The position numbers and the translations under genes are program-made. Below the pieces are notes generated by a model, which was given only the letters and a program-made list of their open reading frames with translations, was not told the DNA's origin and did not search any database. Shown here in pieces: positions 16,627-24,778 of a stretch of DNA of 64,000 nt (the first letter of the stretch is position 1; every line of letters starts with the position of its first letter). Source of the DNA: Paenibacillus xylanexedens (lineage in GTDB: Bacteria; Bacillota; Bacilli; Paenibacillales; Paenibacillaceae); contig NZ_VEIO01000012.1 in the NCBI RefSeq assembly GCF_007680605.1, forward strand, positions 23,864-87,863, given 5' to 3'.

Positions 16627-17604
16627 TTAGTCAATCGGTGAAACAACCTCAATATGGCTAAGCAACTCCACAGGTTGCTCTGGTTCGAGCCGGATCAGTC
16701 CAGTTACATCCTCAGTCAGTGGCAGATTCGGCGCATCCGGCAACCAGGTGTAAGGTTCAATACACAAGAATTGATCGGATACCCCTTTGGTATACAAAAC
16801 CCAGTGTTTAAAATAAGCTTCATCCACTGAATATTTCAGTGTATATCCATCTTTTCTCCGCAAATGAGCCACCGCAGGTTGACCTTCCGCCGCACGCAGC
16901 AACGTATCCCAGTCTCGTCCCTGCATGCTGATTCCTTCCCCGATAGAGGACCATTCTTCTTGCAACGTTTCTATTTCGCCTGTAGGCAGCTGTTCTTCAT
17001 TTTGAGCATACAATCCGGAAACAGGTAGCTGCAATGTCCAGTCAGCAGGCTTACCGTCTAACAAAAACCATGTATGATATCCCATCCCAAAGGGAGCAGG
17101 CGTTGAACTCAAATTGGTGACACGCAGTCTCTGGGTCAGTACGGCATTTTTCAAACTGAATGTCATTTCAAGTTTCAGTGGAATGGGGAATTGTTCCATC
17201 CAATGCTTTTCGTTTTCGGTTAATAATTCGGTTGTGATTGCACAGCCGTCTTCATCTTCTTCAATATCACTGACACACCAGGACTGGCTACGATGGAGAC
17301 CGTGAATATGGTTGCCATTTGCCGTATTCTGATCGAACTGATAACGTACACCTTCATACTCGAATTGTCCCTGGTGAATACGTCCTGGTGGTATGAGCAA
17401 CGGGACTCCAAAATGATAGGGCTTCTGTAAATAGAAAGCCAGATCGTTTTCGTCCGGGCGACGAACGATATCCCGATTCTGCACCAAATCGCGAATCGAG
17501 ATGATGTTATTTCCCAGACGAGGCAACAGGGTGATTTCCAATTCACGGCTATGTAGGATATACGTGTCGTAACCATTCCATTGACCTTTGGTCACTTGTT
17601 TCAT
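16627..17604 (-). CDS. galM: Aldose 1-epimerase family protein
   Basis: 325 residues, start ATG 17604 behind AAAAGGAG. Beta-rich GalM-type fold: early strand with LLPRLGNNIISIRDL, the LIPPGRIHQGQF loop, the substrate HGLHR motif holding a catalytic-site His, MGYHTWFLL carrying the second conserved His, and CIEPYTWLPDAPN with the catalytic Glu. It would interconvert alpha and beta anomers of a hexose or hexose phosphate; divergence from classical GalM leaves the exact sugar open. It stands alone between the SASP gene and the trpS leader. Confidence 0.85.
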   Translation of the reverse strand: MKQVTKGQWNGYDTYILHSRELEITLLPRLGNNIISIRDLVQNRDIVRRPDENDLAFYLQKPYHFGVPLLIPPGRIHQGQFEYEGVRYQFDQNTANGNHIHGLHRSQSWCVSDIEEDEDGCAITTELLTENEKHWMEQFPIPLKLEMTFSLKNAVLTQRLRVTNLSSTPAPFGMGYHTWFLLDGKPADWTLQLPVSGLYAQNEEQLPTGEIETLQEEWSSIGEGISMQGRDWDTLLRAAEGQPAVAHLRRKDGYTLKYSVDEAYFKHWVLYTKGVSDQFLCIEPYTWLPDAPNLPLTEDVTGLIRLEPEQPVELLSHIEVVSPID

Positions 17605-17789
17605 ATCGATGCTCCTTTTCCCACTTAAAATCTGTCTGCGTGCAGTTGTGCTTGCTGGACTGCTGCAGGCGTGTCATTGTGATCATTCCAACTTTTGAGA
17701 CATCCTGCAATCAGCTTCATAGCCTTCACAGGATAAGCAATACCATCATAACAGATTTTTAAGCTTCGCGAAAAAAAACTCATTCTATT

Positions 17790-17818
17790 TTGACATTCAG
17801 GCTTATGCGCATTAAGAT
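17790..17818 (+). promoter_or_regulatory. Sigma-A promoter of the trpS T-box leader
   Basis: TTGACA, 17-base spacer, TAAGAT, about 30 bases before the T-box begins. Confidence 0.7.
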
Positions 17819-17844
17819 GGAGTTCTAAAGGTTTTTATGAACTG

Positions 17845-18140
17845 AATGATATCAAAGCGATGACGGGGACAAGTAGGCAAGGAGTATTCTCTTCAGAAAG
17901 CCAGTGGTTGATGTGAACTGGTGTGAACTCTTTTTTGAATGGACCCTTGAGTGTATGGCTGAACAGATCGAGCTCATGCAGAGAGATCTCAGTAGGTTAT
18001 GCCGGTTATTCCACGTTACGGAACAATGAAGGCTTTTTCTTCCTGCTATACCCTTGCATATTGAGGGGTACAGGAGTAGAGAGCGAATAAGGGTGGCACC
18101 ACGGTCTCACGTCCCTTGCGGATGTGGGGCTTTTTTGCGT
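17845..18140 (+). promoter_or_regulatory. T-box leader of trpS (Trp specifier)
   Basis: Stem I begins around 17855 (GATGACGGGGACAAGTAG) with the AGAAAGCCAGTGGTTG distal part; the specifier is TGG (Trp) at 17940-17942 within GAATGGACC. The T-box itself, AGGGTGGCACCACG (18090-18103), is followed by the pairing partner CGTCCCT. TGGC would pair with a tRNA acceptor end having discriminator G, as expected for bacterial tRNA-Trp. The terminator hairpin CACGTCC / GGATGTG (18109-18127) runs into GGGCTTTTTT. Uncharged tRNA-Trp should favour the antiterminator and raise trpS expression. Confidence 0.93.
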
Positions 18141-18243
18141 TCGCAGCGAGCGAATATGCTCGTGTCCAAGCGTTGATAGTCAAGAAGTTCAAAGTTTTGA
18201 ATTCTAATTTCTAGTTAAGTTGGACGATTCATTTACACGATAA

Positions 18244-18366
18244 CGGAGAGGATAGAAAAAACCTGAAAAAGCGAAGCGTTCGCCTGTATCACCGGATTTT
18301 TCCTTTTGGAATAAGGAATCAAAAAAATCTGGGGATAACAGCGATTGGAAGGTTATTCTGTCATCG
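18244..18366 (+). ncRNA. Repeated structured RNA motif, copy B (trpS leader)
   Basis: Second copy of the element found upstream of gnd. P1: GATAGAA 18251-18257 with TTCTGTC 18356-18362, and AACCT 18260-18264 with AGGTT 18350-18354. P2: GCGAA 18271-18275 with TTCGC 18279-18283. P3: CCGGATTTTT 18292-18301 with AAAAATCTGG 18323-18332, with one G-T wobble. AACAGCGAT at 18337-18345 is identical to copy A. It sits between the T-box terminator and the trpS start (70 nt away), so read-through mRNA would carry both elements. Confidence 0.6.
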
Positions 18367-18436
18367 AAGTGGGTTGTGTAAAATCTTTAGTTCAACTTAT
18401 TTAGAATCTACGTGAATCAGGGAGGCGTATTGGGAT

Positions 18437-19429
18437 ATGAAAACCGTATTATCAGGCATTCAGCCGAGCGGTAAGCTTACACTGGGTAATTACATTGGCG
18501 CGATTAAAAATTTTGTGAAATTACAACATGACTACAAATGTAATTTTATGGTTGTAGACCTGCATGCTATCACAGTACCACAAGAGCCAGCAGCACTGCG
18601 TGAGCAGTCTGAGGCTGTAGCCGCATTGTTCATCGCGGCAGGAATTGATCCAAGCAAGTCGAATGTATTTTTGCAATCGCATGTACCACATCACGCGGAG
18701 CTTGGATGGTTGATGACAACGCTGACCTCCATGGGTGAGCTGGAACGCATGACACAGTTTAAGGACAAATCCTCCGGTAAAGATTCGGTTGGTGCCGGTT
18801 TGTTCGTTTATCCATCCCTGATGGCTGCAGATATTTTGCTATATAACGCAGATCTCGTGCCTGTTGGGGAAGATCAGAAGCAGCATCTGGAGCTGACTCG
18901 TGATCTGGCAGGACGCTTTAACCATCGCTACGGAGAATATTTCACGATTCCTGAGCCTTATATTCCTCAGGTCGGTGCTCGCGTCATGTCACTGGACGAT
19001 GCCTCTTCTAAGATGAGCAAAAGTAACCCCAATGCCGGCAGTTACATCGCGCTGTTAGATCCCCCGGACGTCATTCGCAAAAAAATTAGCCGTGCCACCA
19101 CGGATTCTGGTCGTGAAGTTGTCTATGATCCGGCCAATAAGCCGGAAGTCAGCAACTTGATGAGCATCTATGCGGAATGTGCGGGAATGACACTGAATGA
19201 GGTGGCGGAGCGTTACGAAGGTAAAATGTACGGTCCATTCAAAAAGGAACTGGCGGAAGTCGTTGTTTCTGTTATCGAACCGTTACAAGCAAGATATAAC
19301 GAAATTCGTGAGTCTGGTGAGCTTGCTGATGTATTAGAGACTTCGGCACGTCGTGCTGAAGAGGATGCTGCGAAGACGCTGGATGCGGTGAAAGAGCGGA
19401 TGGGTTTCGTTCCTAGACGTAAGCTGTAA
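18437..19429 (+). CDS. trpS: Tryptophanyl-tRNA synthetase
   Basis: 330 residues, typical for bacterial TrpRS. Class I synthetase charging tRNA-Trp. The HIGH-equivalent is PSGKLTLGN (residues 10-18); KMSKS is at 192-196. The block MAADILLYNADLVPVGEDQKQHLELTRDLA is the usual TrpRS substrate-site region. ATG 18437 follows CAGGGAGGCG. Controlled by the upstream T-box. Confidence 0.98.
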   Translation: MKTVLSGIQPSGKLTLGNYIGAIKNFVKLQHDYKCNFMVVDLHAITVPQEPAALREQSEAVAALFIAAGIDPSKSNVFLQSHVPHHAELGWLMTTLTSMGELERMTQFKDKSSGKDSVGAGLFVYPSLMAADILLYNADLVPVGEDQKQHLELTRDLAGRFNHRYGEYFTIPEPYIPQVGARVMSLDDASSKMSKSNPNAGSYIALLDPPDVIRKKISRATTDSGREVVYDPANKPEVSNLMSIYAECAGMTLNEVAERYEGKMYGPFKKELAEVVVSVIEPLQARYNEIRESGELADVLETSARRAEEDAAKTLDAVKERMGFVPRRKL

Positions 19430-19495
19430 TCGGGAACACGGTTTCAGCAAAGTCAATTAGAATAAAGACCATGAACGATTAACCATGTGAACATA

Positions 19496-19536
19496 GAAGA
19501 GGAGACGGATGAATGTATCCGCCTCCTCTTTTTTGA
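19496..19536 (+). terminator. Intrinsic terminator after trpS
   Basis: GAAGAGGAG..GGAT pairs with ATCC..CTCCTCTT, followed by TTTTTT. Confidence 0.9.
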
Positions 19537-19564
19537 CTTATTAACTTCATAGGATAGCAATAGG

Positions 19565-19762
19565 CTATGAAGCCGATTCGGAAGCCGAGCGGGCTTCCTG
19601 ACGTTCTTTTTTCGCCCGGATGACAAATCCCCAAACGATATTAGCCATGGATAGAACAAACAGCAGGGCTGCAAGCCAGCCGTTGTAAGAAATCGTGATT
19701 GCTGTAACCGTTAACAAAACAATCGAAGAAAATGCAAACCATAAGGATAAGCCTTTGCTCAT
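19565..19762 (-). CDS. Small two-helix membrane protein
   Basis: 65 residues from ATG 19762 with ATGGAGG upstream. Two hydrophobic helices (about 6-26 and 29-47) separated by a NGW turn, then a basic/charged cytoplasmic tail (RAKKERQEARSASESAS). No family is recognised. It converges on trpS and is divergent from the second SASP gene. Confidence 0.75.
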   Translation of the reverse strand: MSKGLSLWFAFSSIVLLTVTAITISYNGWLAALLFVLSMANIVWGFVIRAKKERQEARSASESAS

Positions 19763-19799
19763 TGGGAAAAACCTCCATGTACAAATTTATTGAATTTTC

Positions 19800-19828
19800 G
19801 TATAACCTGAAGCGTGCGAGCCATAATA
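19800..19828 (+). promoter_or_regulatory. Candidate sigma-G promoter for the second SASP gene
   Basis: GTATA, 17-base spacer, CATAATA: the sigma-G pattern, 54 bases before the SASP start and laid out as for the other copy. Confidence 0.65.
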
Positions 19829-19881
19829 ATCTTGCAAGCTTGCAATACATTACAGACACAGATTGAAAGGAGATTTTAAAT

Positions 19882-20097
19882 ATGGCTCAAGGATCTCGCT
19901 CTTCTAACAACTTGGTGGTGCCTCAAGCGACAGCAGCTCTGCAACAATTGAAAATGGAGGCTGCACAAGAACTGGGTGTAACTATCCCGCAAGACGGATA
20001 CTATGGTAACTACACTTCCCGTGAGACTGGATCTTTGGGTGGATATATCACCAAACGTCTGGTTCAAATCGCTGAGCAGTCTCTGTCTGGCAAATAA
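19882..20097 (+). CDS. Alpha/beta-type small acid-soluble spore protein
   Basis: 71 residues, ATG preceded by AAAGGAG. Core from NNLVVPQATAALQQLKMEAAQ through the GYYGNYTSRETGSLGGYITKR DNA-binding block is almost identical to the 16189-16422 protein; the N-terminus is shorter and lacks its Gly-rich stretch. It would bind forespore DNA and be degraded by the germination protease. Confidence 0.97.
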   Translation: MAQGSRSSNNLVVPQATAALQQLKMEAAQELGVTIPQDGYYGNYTSRETGSLGGYITKRLVQIAEQSLSGK

Positions 20098-20115
20098 TTT
20101 ATATACCAAAGCAGT

Positions 20116-20149
20116 AAAAGCCCGGAGCGGATAAGCGCTCCGGGCTTTT
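20116..20149. terminator. Bidirectional terminator after the second SASP gene
   Basis: Perfect 14-bp inverted repeat AAAAGCCCGGAGCG / CGCTCCGGGCTTTT, T-rich on either strand; shared with the converging YfhP-like gene. Confidence 0.92.
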
Positions 20150-20198
20150 CCCGCGCAATCGTTCCTATAACGATTGTGCCCTGCAACCAAGGTCTGCG

Positions 20199-21179
20199 TC
20201 AAGGGCGGGCAGATAAAAGTTTTTTATCCATTTTTTCATCACTTAGCCAGCCTACGTAGGTATCGATTGTTTTGAAGTTGCGATCCATGACCACTACGGC
20301 GACAAAGGGATACTGTTTCCGGTGTCGATACCGAACATCAGCCCAGCGAACTTTATATCCGGCAGGGAGTTCCTCCACCTCGGCTACAGCATAAGAAGTG
20401 AAATAGAGGAATGCACTAACCTCTGGTGCCTTGCGTGAGGCTACAACGGCCGCATGAGTGGACGAGGTGGCATGCAGGCTCCAGGTCAGCTCGGAACCAT
20501 CGATCTTACCAAGCTCATAACTCCCATCCGTATTCGTTTTGACAACATGCCAGCGGCTCCAGGAAATCGTTGGAATGACAATATATTTGGCTGGTTCCGG
20601 ACTGTTATCCATACGTCTCACTTTTCGAACCACCAATGCCCGCGCGATTGTACGCCATACATAATATATTCCAATCAGGATATACAGTGTGGTAAAGAGT
20701 GGAGCAGGTGCAATAAGGTCGAAAGCCCATAACAGAATCGCAATCACATGTGTAGTAAACAGGAACGGATCAAAGATATGAATGATGTTCCAGGCAATCC
20801 AGCGTTCTGTAAAAGGACGGGCTGCCTGTGTTCCATACGTATTGAACAAGTCGGTAAAGACATGTACACCTACAGCTACAGCAGTCCAGAGGGCGACATG
20901 ACCAAGTGAAACTCCTGAAAAAATCAATCCGATCACACCCGTAAGTAGCAGCACCCATAACAATAGAAACGGCAACGAGTGGGACAGTCCCCGATGATTT
21001 CGAATATAGAGCGAATTGCTTTTAAAACGCAGTGCAGTATCAATGTCAGGGGCTTGGGAGCCAGCGATCGTGCCTACCATGACGGCAGCTGCCAGCATGG
21101 GGTCGGTTGCAACGACAGGATCAACATAGGCGAGACCCGCCAGACCAATGCCCATAACAAAATGTGTAGAGGTATCCAT
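20199..21179 (-). CDS. YfhP/YdjM-type membrane-bound metal-dependent hydrolase
   Basis: 326 residues; ATG 21179 behind AAAGGAGAG. MDTSTHFVMGIGLAGLAYVDP starts the family's N-terminal helix with an early His. SQAPDIDT and NHRGLSHSLPF carry the Asp/His set of the metal-dependent hydrolase superfamily, followed by four or five membrane helices, HVFTDLFNTYGTQ, and a soluble C-terminal part (about 200-326). In B. subtilis yfhP affects yfhQ/fhuB expression, but the biochemical reaction is unknown. Confidence 0.85.
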   Translation of the reverse strand: MDTSTHFVMGIGLAGLAYVDPVVATDPMLAAAVMVGTIAGSQAPDIDTALRFKSNSLYIRNHRGLSHSLPFLLLWVLLLTGVIGLIFSGVSLGHVALWTAVAVGVHVFTDLFNTYGTQAARPFTERWIAWNIIHIFDPFLFTTHVIAILLWAFDLIAPAPLFTTLYILIGIYYVWRTIARALVVRKVRRMDNSPEPAKYIVIPTISWSRWHVVKTNTDGSYELGKIDGSELTWSLHATSSTHAAVVASRKAPEVSAFLYFTSYAVAEVEELPAGYKVRWADVRYRHRKQYPFVAVVVMDRNFKTIDTYVGWLSDEKMDKKLLSARP

Positions 21180-21646
21180 AAATCTCTCCTTTATAAGGTG
21201 TATCGTCAGTGTATGCTCATCAAAATTAACCTTCTCTATCTAGGTGATACCCAATTCTAGTGTATATTATCCACCTGCCTGTATGCAAAACATGCGGAGC
21301 GCTGGGAACATTCTGTCCATTTCCCAACAAATGTACGAACATTGTCAAACTATTTTCTGGATTCTTGTGATAAAATTTATATCGGAAGTCGCGTGGATTA
21401 ATAAACATGTCGCGATGAGACATATTTTGTGAACAACGACCTTGTCATAAACCAAGATATGTCCCGTAATGAAGGCACTGTATTATACATATGTATCCCT
21501 TGGCCGAAATGATAACGTAGAATTTAATTGAGCGAGTTAACCGAAATCATTTTGTATCAGAAAGCCAGGGAAGCTTAACAGAGGGTTTTTATGGATCAAA
21601 TATGTATGCGCATTCACTAGTACATTGTCAGGGGGAAGAGAAGAGG
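21180..21646. other. Non-coding gap upstream of the SCO gene
   Basis: I see no gene, RNA or convincing repeat. TTGTCA (21342) and TAAAAT (21371) are too far apart (23 bases) to call a promoter. Confidence 0.5.
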
Positions 21647-22264
21647 ATGCAGGTCATTAAGAAATACAAATGGACATGGATTTTGCTCGGTATTGCATTG
21701 ATTATGGCGGTGTATTTAATGTGGAATACGGCATTTGCCAGCCAGGAGAAATTACCCGAGATTCGGGAGATCCAATCGTTTTCCATGGAAAATGTGGATG
21801 GTCGTAACGTATCGCTGGCGGATACGCAAGGCAAAGTGCGATTGTTCTACTTTTATTTCACCAGTTGCCCTGATGTTTGCCCGATTACGACATTTACACT
21901 GTCTCAGGTGCAGGACTTGTTGAAAGAAGATGGAACTTTCGGAGATAAGGCATCCTTTGTATCGATTTCCTTCGACCCAAAAGTGGATACGAGAGAGAAG
22001 ATCAAAACCTTTGCCGACCGTTTCCACGCGGATTATTCTGGCTGGTATTTCCTGCGTGGGGATATGGATAAAACCAAGCAGTTCGCCAAAGAATCGTTCC
22101 AGATTCTGATCGAAGGCGAGAATAAGGATGATTTTGCCCATATGAACATGATTGGTCTGGTGGATGAGAATAACCAGCTTCGCAAGGTGTATAACGCTTT
22201 TAATACGGAAGACGTGCAGCCAGAAGCCATCGCAGAGGATATTCGCAGGCTGATTAAAAAATAA
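21647..22264 (+). CDS. SCO1/SenC family protein
   Basis: 205 residues from ATG 21647 (GGGAAGAGAAGAGG upstream). One N-terminal membrane anchor (about 9-29), then a thioredoxin-fold SCO domain outside the membrane. The copper-binding CPDVC motif is C74/C78, and the third ligand is H165 in DDFAHMN. SCO proteins deliver copper to the CuA site of cytochrome c oxidase; a haem A synthase gene (ctaA) elsewhere in the window fits an aa3-type oxidase. Ends at a terminator. Confidence 0.93.
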   Translation: MQVIKKYKWTWILLGIALIMAVYLMWNTAFASQEKLPEIREIQSFSMENVDGRNVSLADTQGKVRLFYFYFTSCPDVCPITTFTLSQVQDLLKEDGTFGDKASFVSISFDPKVDTREKIKTFADRFHADYSGWYFLRGDMDKTKQFAKESFQILIEGENKDDFAHMNMIGLVDENNQLRKVYNAFNTEDVQPEAIAEDIRRLIKK

Positions 22265-22295
22265 CAACGTAGAACGTTAAGCACGAAGTCTTTAG

Positions 22296-22338
22296 AAAAG
22301 GCCGTCTCTGGTTGCTATAACCAGAAACAGCCTTTTTG
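22296..22338 (+). terminator. Intrinsic terminator after the SCO gene
   Basis: AAAAGGC..CTGGTT pairs with AACCAG..GCCTTTTT. Confidence 0.88.
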
Positions 22339-22349
22339 TCGTTGTTCTT

Positions 22350-22697
22350 TCAATACGAAGGTTCGTCAGGATACTGGATATATTCCTCCAGTCCTGCCTT
22401 CTCTAATTGCGAGATGATGTATTCATCAGGTGTGCCTTCAACCCCTGCGTACCCACGTCTTGTATACATTTGTACCGCATCGGGAAAAGCATCGCGCAGT
22501 ACACCTCTTATTTTTTTGCCTGAGCTGTCATTGTCCATGAATAAATAAACTTCATCATATCCGACTTGCTTGCGCAGCGTCTCCAGCTTAAGGGAGTTCA
22601 GCGTTCCGAATGTGCACAAAATATTGATCTCTGGACCCACTAAACGTTTGAGTTTACTGCGATCATTCTTACCTTCCACAATGACATGAATAGGCAT
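22350..22697 (-). CDS. TOPRIM domain protein
   Basis: 115 residues from ATG 22697, behind AGGGGTG; a 12-codon extension to 22733 is possible. The TOPRIM fold is visible: VIVEGKNDRSKL with the conserved Glu (residue 8), then YLFMDNDSSGKKI with the Asp-x-Asp pair. Stand-alone TOPRIM proteins include ribonuclease M5 and small OLD-like proteins; this one resembles small RNase M5-like members but is shorter, and its role is unknown. Confidence 0.85.
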   Translation of the reverse strand: MPIHVIVEGKNDRSKLKRLVGPEINILCTFGTLNSLKLETLRKQVGYDEVYLFMDNDSSGKKIRGVLRDAFPDAVQMYTRRGYAGVEGTPDEYIISQLEKAGLEEYIQYPDEPSY

Positions 22698-22867
22698 CTT
22701 ATTCACCCCTGATTCGAGAGCTGTTGTCGACATTCCCCGGGAAATGTTACAGCGAAAATCGACTGAATGTACTTATAGTGTATCTGGAAATGGGGGAATG
22801 ATGCAAAGTTTAAATTGTTCTGCAGAAGGCTCTAACGCATAAGTTGGTCAGAACAAGCTTAGATACT

Positions 22868-24085
22868 TCACCCCAGGATGCTTTTCGCATCGGAAGATGA
22901 GAGCGGGGCAGTATGTCTTGACGTATAATAGGGGAGTAGCAAGATGCCGACCATCAACAAAATAAAAGCAATAAAATAAGGAGATACTCCCAGCCTCAGC
23001 TGGCCAGCCGTAATCGGACCAATAAACGAACCAATAGAGGTGGCAATCGATTGCAGAGAGAAAATACGCCCAAGCTTGCTACCACCGCTTAAGTGAATAA
23101 AAAGTGTAGCCATTGCGGGGAAAATGATGCCTTTGGACATCCCAAGCACAAATAACACGATAGATAACGAAATTTGCGGAACGGCTGCCATCACAAAAAA
23201 GCTCAATGACATCAGTAGCACACCAGCAACTAAGCGCAGTTTGGGCGAATAACGGTTAAGAAACAGCATGCTGAGTGTAAATAGCGCACCGATGCTAATG
23301 ATTGAAAACAGTAAACCCGTCGACATCATGGAAGAATGCCCACCTCCTCGTAGCGGTAATTCGAAAAATAGAATACCTTGAGCGCAGGCAATGACCAAGG
23401 GAAGCATGAAATAACGCCAGGAAACAGGCAGGAATGCTTTTGGCGCTTCTGCTGGCGTATGATCAGAGTTAGCTTTAGCCGAGCCGGAAGACGCAAGACC
23501 AGGTTTTGCGGGTTCCGTCAATGGTTGCGGCTGGCGTACAAGGCTACGCGGCATCGTGAACAGTGCGATGGCACCTGTCAGGATGAGCAGATAGCCTAGA
23601 CTGGAGAAGGTGGCAGAGAAGCCCATGGCACCGACGATCACGGCACCTGCGGCTGGTGACACCACAGAAGCCAGGGTGTGTACGACACCGTGACCCGACA
23701 TGTATTTTCCTTGTTTCACCGGGTCATTGGAGAGCTGAGCGAGCAGGGCCAGACATGCCGGAGACAGAAAGGCTAATACAAAGCCGCTGATAGAACGTAG
23801 CGCGAGCAGTTGCCAAGGGGTATGAATATGAGCCTGCAGAAGTAGGATAATACCCGCACCTACCAGACTGAACACAATATATCGACGGCTCCCGTGTTTA
23901 TCAATCTGTGTTCCAGCAATCAGATTGCCAGGCAGGTGGGTTAAGGAATAGATGCCCATCATCCAGCCGATAAAGGTTGGAGCCGCACCGAGCGATATCG
24001 CAAACGGTGTAAGAATGGGATACTGGGCATGCAGATCAAACACAGCTAGAAACAAAAACAGGTATAGCCAGATAGCCGTTTTCAC
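22868..24085 (-). CDS. MFS transporter
   Basis: 405 residues from GTG 24085 with AAGGAGG upstream. About twelve hydrophobic helices and the loop 2-3 signature GTQIDKHGSRR of the major facilitator superfamily; a hydrophilic central loop (about 185-222) splits the two halves. Substrate is unknown; the fold and length fit proton-driven drug or metabolite exporters. It is divergent from the membrane/transglutaminase operon. Confidence 0.9.
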   Translation of the reverse strand: MKTAIWLYLFLFLAVFDLHAQYPILTPFAISLGAAPTFIGWMMGIYSLTHLPGNLIAGTQIDKHGSRRYIVFSLVGAGIILLLQAHIHTPWQLLALRSISGFVLAFLSPACLALLAQLSNDPVKQGKYMSGHGVVHTLASVVSPAAGAVIVGAMGFSATFSSLGYLLILTGAIALFTMPRSLVRQPQPLTEPAKPGLASSGSAKANSDHTPAEAPKAFLPVSWRYFMLPLVIACAQGILFFELPLRGGGHSSMMSTGLLFSIISIGALFTLSMLFLNRYSPKLRLVAGVLLMSLSFFVMAAVPQISLSIVLFVLGMSKGIIFPAMATLFIHLSGGSKLGRIFSLQSIATSIGSFIGPITAGQLRLGVSPYFIAFILLMVGILLLPYYTSRHTAPLSSSDAKSILG

Positions 24086-24227
24086 TAGAGCCCCTCCTTG
24101 TTAGGCGATGCCTGTTTGTACACAGGTCTTGAACGTGTCCACGTTCGTCGGAACGAATCCTCATGGTACTACTTGTACGCCCCGCAGGACGAACTTAGAC
24201 CGTTTATTTTTGCCGGAGAGGGCTTAG

Positions 24228-24257
24228 CTGACAGCGGGTTCGGAAATCATGTATAAT
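24228..24257 (+). promoter_or_regulatory. Sigma-A promoter for the 24301-25924 operon
   Basis: CTGACA, 18-base spacer, TATAAT, with the start codon 43 bases downstream. Confidence 0.6.
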
Positions 24258-24300
24258 ATTCGGGTAGTCATGAATCAATTCTAATTCGGAAGGTGTAATC

Positions 24301-24756
24301 ATGAACATAGAAGTAATCAAAGAGTTTGTGATGCAGAACTGGCTGGTGATCGTCGTTGCGCTGATCATTTTGTTCTTTGTTCTGAATGTGGTCAAAACGA
24401 TGTTGAAATGGGCGATTGCCATCATCATTATTGCGGCTCTGCTGATATACAGCGGCATCTCCATTGAACAGATCAAACAAACCGTCACAGACGTGCAATC
24501 CAGCACGATGGACACACTCAAGAAAGAAGCAACAAGCATCATGCTGAAGGAAGCTTCCAAGGCAACTTATACGGCGGGGCAAAATGGTGAATTTACGATT
24601 ACCAGTCCTAATGTTGAAATTAAGGGTAGCACGAAGTCGGATACAGTCGATGTGACGTTCCGCGGCATTTCGCTTGGAGAATGGAAGATGGACAACGAAA
24701 CGATCCGTACATTTGTCGAACAGGCACAAAACAACAAAACAGCACCTGCTTCATAG
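24301..24756 (+). CDS. Membrane-anchored hypothetical protein
   Basis: 151 residues, ATG preceded by GAAGGTG. Two closely spaced hydrophobic helices (about 14-32 and 36-54), then a soluble alpha-beta part with STMDTLKKEATSIMLKEASKATYTAGQNGEF and a beta-rich end. I do not recognise the family. It precedes the transglutaminase gene by 22 bases, so the two almost certainly act together at the membrane. Confidence 0.8.
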   Translation: MNIEVIKEFVMQNWLVIVVALIILFFVLNVVKTMLKWAIAIIIIAALLIYSGISIEQIKQTVTDVQSSTMDTLKKEATSIMLKEASKATYTAGQNGEFTITSPNVEIKGSTKSDTVDVTFRGISLGEWKMDNETIRTFVEQAQNNKTAPAS

Positions 24757-24778
24757 TTATTAAAGGAGGAATGAAGAC

